Origin: Syngnathus acus
Taxonomy: Eukaryota > Chordata > Actinopteri > Syngnathiformes > Syngnathidae
Direction of reading: 5' to 3'
Length of the DNA stretch: 64,000 nt
Assembly (NCBI RefSeq): GCF_901709675.1
Contig: NC_051092.1
Span: 12,584,491 to 12,648,490, forward strand
This document shows positions 26,125-38,737 of the stretch, piece by piece (the first letter of the stretch is position 1; each line of letters starts with the position of its first letter). The notes under the pieces were generated by a model. That model ran no database searches, was not told where the DNA came from, and saw only the letters and a program-made list of their open reading frames with translations. The translations under genes and the position numbers were made by a program.

Positions 26125-29100
26125 ATGGATATTCTCAAAGCAGAGATCGCGAGGAAGAGGAAACTCATCGAGGAAAAACAACTCGTTGACGTGAGTGTGT
26201 TGGCTAGTTAGCCCCCTTTGCTAATGCTAACTTGTTATTTTAAGGAACGTTCTAGAAGCACTTCTCTTTTACGTGTTATACAGTATATATATGCCTCACG
26301 AGCGATATACTCTTAGTCCTCAGGCTAGCTTTATTTACAAAGCTAAAATTATCATTTTCAGTAAATGTTGTCCGAAGCGTTAAAGTTGTGCAAACTGGAT
26401 GAAAATGGCAAAAAAAAAATGGTGCCCATCCTGTACCGTAAATTTAACGTTTGAATGTACAATTTTAAAGTATGTAAGTATATTTACGTGTAATATGTAC
26501 TTGTATTTGCACTGTACGGTATGTATATATTTTGTGTGTGTGGGATCTCATTCAGCCTGATTGTTTCTGGGTGCACAGTACTGATGCTTTAGACCAGATT
26601 GTGTTTGTATGAACCTCGTATTACTCAGTCGTGTGTTCATGTGTACCTAATAAAGTGTCCCATTTACTATGTTGCCCCTGCAGCAGAAGTAAATCATAAA
26701 AAAAACTTTTTTTGTTCCTAGGACTCCAAAAGGTTCTTCAAAAGAGGAGATCTTGCTCGCAAGGAGGAGGAGGACTACTTCCAAAAATGCGGCTATAAGG
26801 TGGATTCTTGTTCATATTCAAACACACAAACAGATCTCACATCTCTTCAGTATTTTGCCACCGTTCAGACGCATGTGCACACACACGCACACTCTTTCTT
26901 TCTCGCACACCTGCAAGGTGGTTCAGGGGTGCATTTAGTGTCTGCATTTGTCCTCACTATGCTGTTTCTCCTCAACTTGCCACCTGCATTTGTAGGTTCA
27001 GAGAGAGACTCCTGACAGTCAGGTATGGGTAACTGATATGATAGGATGCATGGTTGAAAGAGTTTGAGTTTACGTTTCTTTTTTGTAATGCACATTGTCA
27101 TACTGCTTCTACTTCCTTGATACCTTTTGATACCTGCAATGATTTTGATTCAGTTCTCCATGGTGATATGTAATTTCATCTGCTCCTTGTACTGGACTTG
27201 TTTCATTGAATTATTAAAAGTTAACAAGGAACAGAAGCCACACTGCCAAATCAGAACACATCTTTAATGTGCTTGTCCGCATGGAGACTGATTTGAAATT
27301 GGACGTGTTTGTTCTATAATTTTTTTTTTTATTTTACTTTGATTGCTGTTCTATTATTTGCAACATTTTTGTGTTTTGCTCTCCATGTTTGATTTGTTTT
27401 TAATAGTTGGAGAGAAATTATGATCATGTTTACTCTTGTGATTACAGATTTAGTTTTTAACAATAAAAACATTTTCATTTGTTTTTTTGGGGGGGCCAAA
27501 CCACCATTTTTTATGGAAAATGTATGTTGGCGGTTGATCGTTTTTTGTATGATGTTGTTTAGGAAGTGTGTGCTTGTATTTGACCCCATGAGTGTCTCCG
27601 ATGAAAAATCGTGGGCCCCGCCATCATTTAAATTGCTCATCTCTGCTCTACCAGATTATTTTGGTTAAACCTGTTAAGAACATCCTCAAATTATCAGTTC
27701 TGCATGAGTCAATGAAAGCATGTTGGAGTTCACTTTATTTTTTAAGAAGTAACCACTTGCAGTCAATTAGAGAATACATCACACTTTTCTTTTCTTTGGA
27801 GTTTCAGGAATATATGCATGGAATCTGTGCTGTCATCCTCATTGAATTCTGAGATCCAAAAGTTCTTGCCGCCTCAAATTTCACTCATTGAATCTGCATT
27901 TCATCTGAGATTCAAATACTAAACTTGTTTATTCATTTTTCTGTTGAAGATCGATAAAAAAGAAGAGAATGAAACATCCACCTCTGCTAATCCCGTGTTG
28001 GAGTTGGAACTAACGGAAGAGAAGCTGCCCATGACGCTGTCAAGGCAGGAGGTGAGTTCAGCTGGGTCCATTTCACTTTAATTCATCACAGAGAAAAAAA
28101 GAGCACATTTCCTTACTAGTGATCCTCAGTGTGTGGACTTTTATAAGCTATGTTGAAAGATGCTCAGTGGCCTAGTGGTAGAGTGTCCGCCCTGAGACTG
28201 GAAGGTTGTGGGTTCAAACCCCGGCCGGGTCATACCAAAGACTATAAAAATGGGACCCATTGCCTCCCTGCTTGGCTCTCAGCATTAAGGGTTGGAATTA
28301 GGGGATTAGATCACCAACTGATTCCCGAGCGCGGCACCGCTGCTGCTCACTGCTCCCCTCTCCCCCAGGGGATGGATTAAAATCACACGGGGATGGGTTA
28401 AATGCAGAGGACAAATTTCACCACACCCAGGTGTGTGTGTGACGATTATTGGGACTTTAATCTTTAATGTAGTAGTTGAACCTGGAAGATGTGCTCAGCA
28501 TGTCAAATGAAGTAGATGTTGAGCCTAAAATCGTTAGAAGGTTCCCAGCAAGACACTCATGATTACACAAATGTGTCTTTTGCATCAATGTGACTAGGTC
28601 ATCCGACGGCTGAGGGAACGAGGCGAGCCAATCCGACTGTTCGGAGAGTCCGACTACGATGCTTTCCAGAGACTCCGTAAGATTGAGATTCTGACTCCAG
28701 AAGTGAACAAGGTATAGCTCCACGCACCATTAGGTGGAATACAAAACCAATAACGCAGTGATACTTTAAGTTACCAGTGAGCCAATTTGGGACTTTTTCA
28801 GTTACGAGCGATCACTTGGTTTATTTTGTTTTGTGTTGCAAGCCAAAATTTAGGCTATGAGTGAGCTTCACATATGCGGCCGCATAATCAATCATAATTT
28901 AATCAAGTCAAATTAAAACCACGGTAAACTGTCTGACCAGTACTCAACACTGCACTTGACAGTCAGAGCTCAGCTGCGACACAAGAGCACAAGCTGTGTT
29001 TATCACGTTGCTCATGTTATTACCATCAATTGCCTGTGCGGCGTAGGGTTATAGAAATGACCTGAAGACGGCCATGGACAAGATTGACCAGCAGTACCTA

Positions 29101-30480
29101 AACGAAATTGTTGGTGGGACAGAGCCAGGAGAACAGGACACGCAGCATGACCTCAAAGTGCATGAAGAGAACACCACTATTGAAGAACTGGAGGTACTCA
29201 CACATCCTAGAAAATTAGACATGAAATGGGAGGGCTGCCTAAAAACTGCTAACCTTCAAAGCAAGGCTGTTTCTTAGTTCAAGAGTCTCATTTGTGTGTA
29301 CCTGCTACTTATACTCAGAACTCCACACTGGATGTTGTCCGATATATATTTATCATCCATACAGGCTCTCGGTAAAACTCTGGGAAGAGGGGACGACGAC
29401 GGGGACCAAGAGGTCATCGACAAGTTCTTGCGCGTAAGACAACCGGCGCCAATCGTTGCCATGAGGCTCTCTGCCAGTTGACTTGATTGTCATTTCTGTT
29501 CCCATTCCAGTTCCTTCTTGGCGTGTGGGCCAAAGATCTGAACAGTCGCGAGGACTATGTGAAGCGCAGCGTTCAGGGGAAGCTGGCCAGTGCCACCCAC
29601 TCGCAGACAGAGTCGTACCTCAAACCTCTCTTTAGGAAGCTCAGGAAGAAGGTAGCGTGTTGTGGCTCTTTGCTTGGTGTATGCTGACAGTCATGTGTCT
29701 ACATCTACTGTTGACTTGTGTCATTTATATTTCATGCATATACTTACAATTGAGTAAATGCACATAAATATCCATTACTTCCTATGAAAAAAGAATTGCA
29801 TTATTTTGCAGCCCCACACTAATGTACTCAGCTTTCACAGCCAACTTAATTTTTCTCTGTCATGTCAGGGTTTACCAGCTGACATCAAGGAGTCCATCAC
29901 TGACATCATCAAATTCATGCTGGAGCGAGAGTACGTCAAGGCAAACGACGCGTATCTTCAGATGGCCATTGGAAACGCCCCCTGGCCCATTGGTGTGACC
30001 ATGGTGGGCATCCACGCCCGTACGGGCAGAGAGAAGATCTTCTCCAAGCACGTGGCTCACGTCCTCAACGATGAAACGCAGAGGAAGTATATTCAGGTGT
30101 GCAAACGGTGGCTCGACTAACTGCTTATCTTGGTTATCCGTTCCGGGTTTACAAACGGCCAAACTGAATCAACAGTCAATAACATCCATTGAGACATCCA
30201 CCCGTGCATTGGTGGTGGTTGAACTGGAGAGGCAGGGTACCACCTGAACTGGCTGAGAGTCAATCACAGGGCACAAACAATTACTCGTATTCTCACTTGA
30301 GGACAATTTTGAGTCCTCATTGAACCTTGCACACATGTGCACGCATTTCCATTTCATTCACTACTTGCCAAATGACACAATTTTCTTCCTCCTGTGCAGG
30401 GACTAAAGAGGCTGATGACCATCTGCCAAAAACACTTCACGACGGTTCCATCCAAGTGTGTGGAGTACAACGCGCTTTAA
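26125..30480 (+). CDS. prpf18: Pre-mRNA-splicing factor 18
   Basis: Spliceosome component acting at the second catalytic step (3' splice-site ligation), partner of SLU7 and the U5 snRNP. Ten coding exons: 26125-26190, 26722-26799, 26996-27022, 27950-28051, 28598-28711, 29047-29193, 29365-29433, 29511-29651, 29869-30096 and 30400-30480. They give 350 residues, against about 342 in human. The N-terminus is [18 protein letters not shown]. An SFM/PRP4-like helical motif covers about residues 84-118 ([20 protein letters not shown]). The Prp18 helical domain covers about 195-340 and includes [27 protein letters not shown] and [20 protein letters not shown]. The C-terminus is CVEYNAL. Exon 3 is only 27 bases and encodes a divergent linker. 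Intron 4 carries a SINE. A candidate polyadenylation signal is at 31081-31086. Confidence 0.97.
28161..28468 (+). mobile_element. tRNA-derived SINE in prpf18 intron 4
   Basis: The head is a decayed tRNA-like sequence with an A-box-like block (GGCCTAGTGGTAGAGTG) and a B box (GGTTCAAACCC) at about 28172-28220. It is followed by a body with GACCCATTGCCTCCCTGCTT and CCCGAGCGCGGCACCGCTG, and an end in GTGTGTGACGATTATTGGG. This layout is that of a widespread percomorph SINE. It lies in sense orientation within the intron. Confidence 0.85.
30175..30345. repeat. Decayed dispersed repeat in prpf18 intron 9
   Basis: GGCAGGGTACCACCTGAACTGGC, AGTCAATCACAGGGCACA and GAGGACAATTTTGAGTC resemble a very common fish repeat that reads 'gtacaccctggactggtcgccagccaatcacagggcaca'. 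It is diverged, and the family was not determined. Confidence 0.45.
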
Positions 30481-33400
30481 TGCCACGCCGCGACTGAACA
30501 TTCAAGCAGATGGATCGTGTCAAGATGGCAAGTTGTTGCAAAAGTCACTCTTTGACGGAGATGACACCAATCCCCGTCAGACTCGTCACGACGCTCATTG
30601 GTTTGCTCACCATCTCATTTTTCTCAGTCGATAATAACCTGTTGGTCTTTTGAGCACATGCATACTCTCAGAATTTTGTTCTTTCAGGAAACATTTGCGA
30701 TTTAGCATTTAGTGTGAGCCACTGTGCTGTCTAAAGCGGAAGATCCTTTAGTGTAAGTTTTATTACACCCACCCACCCCTGCCAAATCAGGTGTGTGCAT
30801 CTTTTGTTGCGCTTGCTGTTTTCAGTATACTCTGGAGAATTTAGTAGGAAGTCATACCAAAACAGCTGCACTATTTTCCAACCGCATGCTGTAAAAGAAG
30901 CAGATTTCCATTTATACATGGCGTATTCATCACATGTTCTAGGCAACCCCAAATAATCCAAAATCCCTCTAAATTAGTCTGTAATCAGTTATATCTGATA
31001 TTGGAGTTTTTTCCTCCTAAAAATTTTATTTTTCCAAATATTAAAAGAGCACTCTCGAAAGCTCCGTTTTCTTGTGTATAAATAAATTCCTACTAAATTC
31101 TCAGTTTATCTGAAATTACCGTCACCCCTTTTATGTTATTTTTAAAACATTAAAGAAATGGTTTCAGAAACTCGAGCTTGTCATATTTTCTCCTCATTTG
31201 AGGGGGTTATCTTTAATGTCTACCTTAATTCGGGGAGCTTTTTTAAAAAAAGATTCTCACAGCAGCAGGCTCTTACATTTTTTGTTTTTGTTAGATTGTT
31301 AGGAAAATTCAAATTATGTATTGTGTTGTACTTCTATAAGTATTTTTTAACCTATTAAATTCACAAGGAGTTCAGTTGTTGCTTTTTTTCTAGGGAAATT
31401 CCAAATTATGTAATTTATTTTCCATGGCCTTCAGCTCTTTTATTTCCCAAGTATAACCAAGTCATGCCATTCGTTATTCTATTATTCAGTTTTTTCTTTT
31501 GCACAGAGTCTTACTAAAGGGTTTTGAAATTAGGTTCTCATCTGATTTCTCTGTGGCCTCATCATTAAATTGTTTTTTTATGTTAGGTTAGGACTTTTGT
31601 TGCTAACATTTTTTTCCAGATAAAAGATCTCCTTTGCAAATGTTTGAAAACATTATTTTATAACCATGTTTCAAAAGAGTCTGTCGTCATAATCCCTTGT
31701 ATAGATGTATTATTCCAGAATGCAGATGGCCGCGCTCCAGAATCTCGATGAGATAGTAGAGTCCGACGTCACTCACTCTCCGACCTTATTACACCGTGTG
31801 TGTAACCATGGTGATTTGGTGTTCCTGATGTTCCCAGTCGTCTGGTCTGCTGTGCGTGCGCGTCACTACGGCTCCGGCTTCGCCTGCTCCGCACGTCATT
31901 ACTTCGCCAGGCTGAGCCAGGTTAGGTTGACAGGCAAATTGCCGGTGTCGGATTCTGCTGCGCTGACGTCCGATGACAATTTATTCCAACAGCGGGAATG
32001 CTGAAATGTTTGCACACTGTGAGGGGATCATTGTGTTTGTTCAGCCATGTTGGCATTTATCCGCCCTTGAGTTAAGTAAGCGAAATATGTTGGCTGCAGT
32101 CCAGTAGTGACGCGTCACAAGAACCCTGAACTGGAACGGCCATGGCACACACACAATTGACTGTGCTGTGTGTTATCATTTCACACGGCTGACTGCACAC
32201 CAGAGACATTCTTCTAAGCAGTCCAAATGTTGTACAGGGGCACTGTTACTAAATGTTTGTGAAATCAGTTTAAACCATTTTCCTAATTTTGTTTTTAATA
32301 CAGAAAATAGCACTGTGTTCCCAAACCTTTATTGATCCAGGGCATATAATTAACATTAAAAAATAAAGTCCTTTTTTTTTTTTTTGTTCTCTACATTAAT
32401 TTAGCGATACGGAAAATAGGAGCTTAAAACGTGATTGTATACTAATATTTTGTCTTTCCTTATTTTTCCAATGTGGTCTTTTTTGACAGTTGGCAAACCA
32501 TCTTAAGGATTTATCAACACCACCAAGTGGTACTGTCCTTTCACTGCGAGGAAGCCAATGTGAATTGATGGCGTTTGGAATATAAAGTCGACAGAAAATT
32601 AAAGTAACGGATACCTGAAAATATCACTTAACAATAGTAACAAAGTACTTGGTACCTAACATTTGGTTTGTCGTATTTTTCCACTCATGAGTTTCGTGTC
32701 CGCTTTTTCTTCATGGCATAACAACTGCGTCCTACTTTGCATATATCATTGAATGCTTTAATGTCATCCACCATGGCAACAGTGAGGCCTTAAGGATTTT
32801 TCTCTCTGATGAGGATGCAGGCAAGCTGATTAAAAAGCTGTTCTCTGAGTTCCTTTTGTTCGAGGCGTAGGATTGAATCAAGACAAGAGGGACAAAGGGT
32901 GCCATTTATGGATTGGTAGAACCAGAACCGCCGTAACCTGCTGCTATGGAATTGCATCTGCTTTTGCAGAAATCAAAGCAACAGCACGCTTGTCAATTCT
33001 TGGGTTTAGGATCAAAACATTTGTGTACGGTTCATCCTGTCCACTGCTATATTGTGGATTTTTTTTTTCCCAAACATATTTGCATTTCATGCATGAACCT
33101 GCTGATTTAAAAATTTGATCGACCCCGAAATTTGGTTCAATGTGGTGGAGATACAGTTCTCTCCATGAACACCACCCCCTCTATTTCCTGAAAATAAATA
33201 TACATCATTTTGTACTGTACATAACTCTCACTGTTTTGAGATTCTCCCATGACCTTTTGAACATCATGGTAAGAACTTGTGCAAACGTGGTGATAACATG
33301 CAACAGTTCTCAGGGTTGTTCCAAGTTGTCCCACAAACAAAGTCACCAATGTCCTGTAAGAAAACACATGTACATGACTTGGACATTTTTCCTGATGTAA

Positions 33401-33975
33401 GTTTCCCCCATGTTCCAATGTGGTAACTTTTCCAAATGCGGTGGGAACATTGACCGTTCTTCGGATGGTTTCAAACTCCTTTAGGAATGTTACCACCGCT
33501 GTCCCACAGAAAATACACATGTATGGAAAGTCAAAATTCTTGATTTAATACACTGATAACTAGTAGACATGAGTCACATTTGCCCTGCAACCTCAGTGTA
33601 CACCAACTTGCTTGAACAAAAGAATGACATTTTTTGATTATCTTATTATAGGTCATTCAATTTCAGGTGAAAGAATGACATTTGGGGTATTTGTTATTTA
33701 ATATTGCTGTCAAAACGGGGCATATTTGATTCAACCAATACGTCAAAGGGTTAACTTTTGGTATTTGGCCCTATACTCTCAGAGAGAGCGAGCGAGTGAG
33801 CGAGACCTAAGGGGAGGGAGTAAGGGAGTGAAGACGCACATGGCACGTCGCAGGCGGCCAGTGTTTACCCCGTGGGACAGCCTTCTCCCTCTCGCTGACG
33901 GACGAAAGGGAGGCCGTTCTCCTCCTGCTTCTTATCCAGACACAACCGCCGCCGCCTCCTCCGCGTCCTCGGGTC
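30481..33975. other. Intergenic, prpf18 to the flavoprotein gene
   Basis: The first part is the prpf18 3' region (AATAAA at 31081-31086) and AT-rich unique DNA. A patch at about 31710-32000 is CpG-rich with several CGTCA-type words but no supported exon. From 33780 a GA/GAGCGAG-rich stretch leads into the GC-rich promoter and 5'UTR of the next gene. Confidence 0.45.
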
Positions 33976-36900
33976 ATGGACGGCGTGCAATCTCAACACG
34001 TCGGCGTGGAGGAGGCTGAGGACACGTTCCGCGCCCTCGCCTACGACACGGCGCTCAGCACGGTGGTGGCGGTGGCAGTTTACGTGGCGCTCAAAGCCGG
34101 CCTGGACGGGGTCCGGCGGTGGCGCGCCCGCATCTCGGTGCTTGTCGTGGGCTCGGGTCCGGTAGGGCTGACGGCCGCCCTGGTTGCTGTCCGCTCGGGG
34201 AAGGTGCTGAAGCTGACCGTGCTGGACGAGCGCAACCGGAGCGCGCTGCTCTGTCGGCCGCAGCAGATCGCCCTGGACCCACGCAGCGTGGACTTTCTGC
34301 TGGGACTCGGCGTGGACTTTGACAACATGGAGGGATGCTGGCACGATGAGCACTTCTTCACCAGAATGGGCGTGTTCCAGGAGTACCTGCTCAGCATCCT
34401 GGAGCAGAAGAAGCGGCAGGTGGACGTCAGGGTGCAACTCAGCACTAAGGTATTTGCAACACGCCCTTTAATGCCTTTTCCAACGTTTGTAAACACTTGG
34501 TGCCGAAGTACTTCTGGGTGGCAAAAACTGAAAAAGGTGGGTTGCACCGCCTGGTGCCAGTACAAATCTAAAAAGATGTCAGAATTTTTTCTACAGTATT
34601 GAGAAGATTGTGAAACTACCGTAAGGTATGATAGACACTTCTAAAGGGACAAACTGGCAACCAAAACACCATTATCAGGTGTGTGGAAATAATTTTCTCA
34701 CATATCTTCATATATAGTGAGTCTACACACGCCTATTTAAATGCCATGTTTTAGTGATGATAAAATAAGACCAAGATAAATCATTTAAAAACTTTCTACT
34801 ATTAATGTGACCTCTAACCCATAACATTCAATTATTAAAAATAACTGAAAAAGGGAAAAGAAAATAACTGAAAATGGGGTCATACGAGTTTACACATCCC
34901 CTTGCCACATTGTGGCTAAGTTCAAAAGTTACAACTCACATGGTATATCCTAATATCCAAACAACCAAACATACATTTTGGAATTATGGCCATGAAGATC
35001 AAGCTTGAATTCCTCAAAAACACATGCAAAAAATGCAGTCTGATAATCACATCCATGTAAAAGAGGGTGTGTACACTTGCGCAACCTTGTTCAGGTTACA
35101 AGTGGCATTAGACAATGTTCCTGATTACATGATGTCAGGTGTCTTAGAATTTAGTAGAACAATATAACAAAATATCAAACTTTGACAAATTATTGCTTAA
35201 TTCACAATATGTGCCAAGACTTTCCCATTTTCTACAATTTGTTGCTAAAATCGGTCTTTTCTTACAGTTTTGTAAAACAAACCCAAATGTAAAGAAAGTG
35301 CTTGCAGTTTGTGGTTAATGTTTTTGTACGCCATAGTCTACTGAAACGTTGATTGAATCCAATGTGCTCAAATTTTTTACAATATTCCATGATAGAATTT
35401 CTTGAGTCTGCGCAGGTCTTTCTTCCCCCTGTGCACACACACTTGTAATAATGAGAATAATGGGTGACGCCTCATCCCTTCTCTTTCCAGCCAGAGTTCA
35501 ACCCAAGTTGGCATGAATGTACTATTTGTATGCAGAGTGGGTGATGGACTGAATGCTCACTGAATATTTGTGTCATGGCTGCAGACCAGAGACTTCTTCT
35601 TTTTGTCCCCCTCTCCGCCTCATTAAACAGCAATGCTCGCAATCCAAACCTGCACATGACCAGCTTGTTTTACATTCACACGTCCACATTTCGCCTTGGC
35701 GCCGATGACTTTGCAAGATGAAGAGGGAGACTTCTGTCAAGAAAAATAAAGTAGCATTGCATTACTGCCACATAACTGTCCTTTATCACAGGAATACGCC
35801 GCAGACCCACCTGCAATCAGTGTGATAGAAGAGACAATGAATAAATAAATAAACATATAAATACATACATAAATAAATAAATAAATAAATAAATGTTTAT
35901 GTTTTTTTCTGGTCATGTTATCAATAGATGAATACTAATTGTTGCCTGCTCCAGATGATGTAGGCTGCATGGCACAGCCGTGTGCCACTGCTTTTTTTTG
36001 ATAGTTTCTATAATGGGAAGCTAATACAGGTGGTTTTTTTTCCCTAGTTCACTGAGGATTACCTGAGACGCATCCCCGCCAGGGAGTGGCCACGTGTGAT
36101 TGTGGTGGCCGACGGCTCGTGTGGCGACTCTTGCTCCGTACTGGGTCTCAGCTCTGACTACATGGTGGAGTCGTGCCACGCCTACGGAGCCAACGCCAGC
36201 ATCGAGAGGCTGGACCAGAGACAGGTGTAATAAACAAACGCAAGGACAAACATACTGAAGTGTACGGAGCGATTGGTGAGGGGAGTCAGTCGAAACAGGA
36301 TATTGCAGGATATTAAAGAGACCATAAAGCCACAAATTGAGCAAATGGGTCATAACAAAAGCGGTGATGAATATAAGCATGTCAGTAAAAGTATTTTGAC
36401 TTTTTGAAAATTGCCTCTCATGGGGTGGAAGACAGCTTTTTATTGACAATTTCCAACATTTATTTCAGGCTTTCCCACTGAAGCCTGAATGTTCTGTGCT
36501 AACAATGACGTTTTTTTTTTAACTGTTCATCAAGTCGTCCACCTCGACTCTGTTTCAGCTAAAAAAACAACAACCTTAGTATGGTGTTCTTTTTGTAGTG
36601 AGCACTGAGCAGGGTTGTGTTTACACCAAACATACCTTTTGGAATTATGGCCAAAATGTTGATGTCATTGGACCATACCAAAACCTCATGTACACATTTG
36701 TGTTATGTCCAAAAAACAAGACTGAACTTTTTTACCAAAATGCCAGTTATAAGAGGGTGTGCACACTTATGCAACCAACTAAATTTTAATTTGACTTCCC
36801 CTCTTAAAAATATTTTAAAAATATGATCTTGTACATGTTACAGATCACTTTAATAGTGGAAAAAGTTCTAAAGTTGTCTTGGTGTAATTTCTTTATGCCG

Positions 36901-38703
36901 CAAAAACAAGCATTTGAATAGGGGTGTGTAGACTTTTTATGCCCAATGTACATGGTGGTACATACTCTCTTTTATTATTAAACTATTCACATCACGTCCT
37001 CCACACTACAGAGGTCATATGGCCTCCTCTTAATTTGCCCCACCCCCCTCCAGGCTTGTTTCCTGTTCTGATTGAATTTGCCTCTCAGGATACGACCCTG
37101 TCAGCCTCGCTCGCCGTCCTTTCCCGTCCCTGTCCCGGTCCCCATCATCTCGCCATCCACTAAATGCTGTTTGAGCCCACTTGGCTGCTTTATGTCACTA
37201 CAAGGGAGATGAATCAATTCCGGCTGGAGGGAGGATGGGGATGTAATGTTGTAGTGTTGGACTGAAATAGATCCATTAGAGGGAATCATGTACTGTATGT
37301 TCCCTACTTCATCACCTCGGAGGTCATGCATAGCACATATATTGTCCAAAGTAGAGGTTCTCAAAATGTTTCCAGGGAGCCCCTCATAATCCCAACACCA
37401 ATTAAATCAGTCACTAGCATGGACATTTCTAACCGTAAACTGGAATGCATCTATTTGCAACAATTTATTTCAATGCCATTTTTCCCATAACAAATACTGA
37501 CAACCAATTATAAAACGTTGCCTCATAAAGCGTTTATCAATGATACCGACAATGTTTTATGCATTTTCTTCGTTGTTATACCAGATGTTATATCCCAGCA
37601 ATGACTTGAAAGTGGCTCTGAATCTTCTCTTTGTCTATCTAATTAAATCATGGTCAGAGAAACTCAGTATGGGGCGATGTTGTGTAAACCGGCCTCACTG
37701 TTACATCATAACACAAAACCTACAATGACAATTCCCTGTTTTTCTGTTGTTTTCTCGTCAGGTGCCCACTCCGGAGATCCGTGCCCACAGTCTCTACTTC
37801 GACCTATCCGCGTACGGGGTGGAAGCCCAGCGGGAGCACCGCAACCTCTTGGCCAAGCAAGGGTTCCATTTGAAGATCTATGGCACCTTCAGGAATCGCT
37901 ACATGGCCCTCGCCTGTCCCGCCTCCGATGCCAGGATGGTCCGCTTCCTCAGACACACGGCCAACTCCTCGGTAAGATACTTGTATGGCCTGCCTCTCAA
38001 TAATAGTACCAACTGTCTTTTTGTAATGTTTCCCCCCCTACTTAGTGGAAGGCAGTCGTGGAAAAAAAAGCATATGTACATTCTGTGAGCTCAATAAATA
38101 GTACAATATTACCACCATTGAATATTACTACTACCATTGACATTATAATATTCTGCTAATTATCAGTGCTTAACACATACTATTAATAATCGTGCAAAAT
38201 GCTCATGCTGCGGCGCCGAGATTTCCAGATTTTATTCGATTTAAAGCACTTGCTATTGCGTTAGTCTTAATTCACACACTTAAAACCAAATAAACATGCT
38301 GAATACATCATGATTGTTCCAAATGCTCCCGCACACTTCTCATGCAATGGATGATTCCATCTTGTCGACAAAATGATAAACTGTTGATGATGTTTGATAT
38401 TATTGATTACAGACACATATTAAATAATAACGATTAAAATGAGTTTAAGGACTTAATTCAGAGCACGGACTAAGGAATTTTCTCGAGTTTGTATCTTTTA
38501 ATTGATGATGAAAATGAATAGTCCAAGTCTTAATAGTATGCAATTATGGGGTTTGCCTTTAGCACCCAAATGACAAAATACGCTGCTGCTAATGCACTGA
38601 CCAAACGACCGAACCATGTTTACGGAAGGTGCTTTTCTAGGTATTCACCACCTTGCACTTAGCAGCTGGGCCATGCTGATGTCGAAGTCCATTAGAGTGT
38701 GTA

Positions 38704-38737
<34 letters not shown>

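Noticed and set aside
28161-28235. tRNA gene
   Set aside because: The A and B boxes belong to the head of a SINE; the sequence continues into a SINE body and lacks a good acceptor stem.
31705-32004. 99-codon open frame in a CpG-rich patch
   Set aside because: No recognisable domain or splice partner. Better explained by GC-rich composition.
34080-34565. Long minus-strand open frames opposite flavoprotein exon 1
   Set aside because: They are GC-rich shadows of the plus-strand exon, which carries the real motifs.
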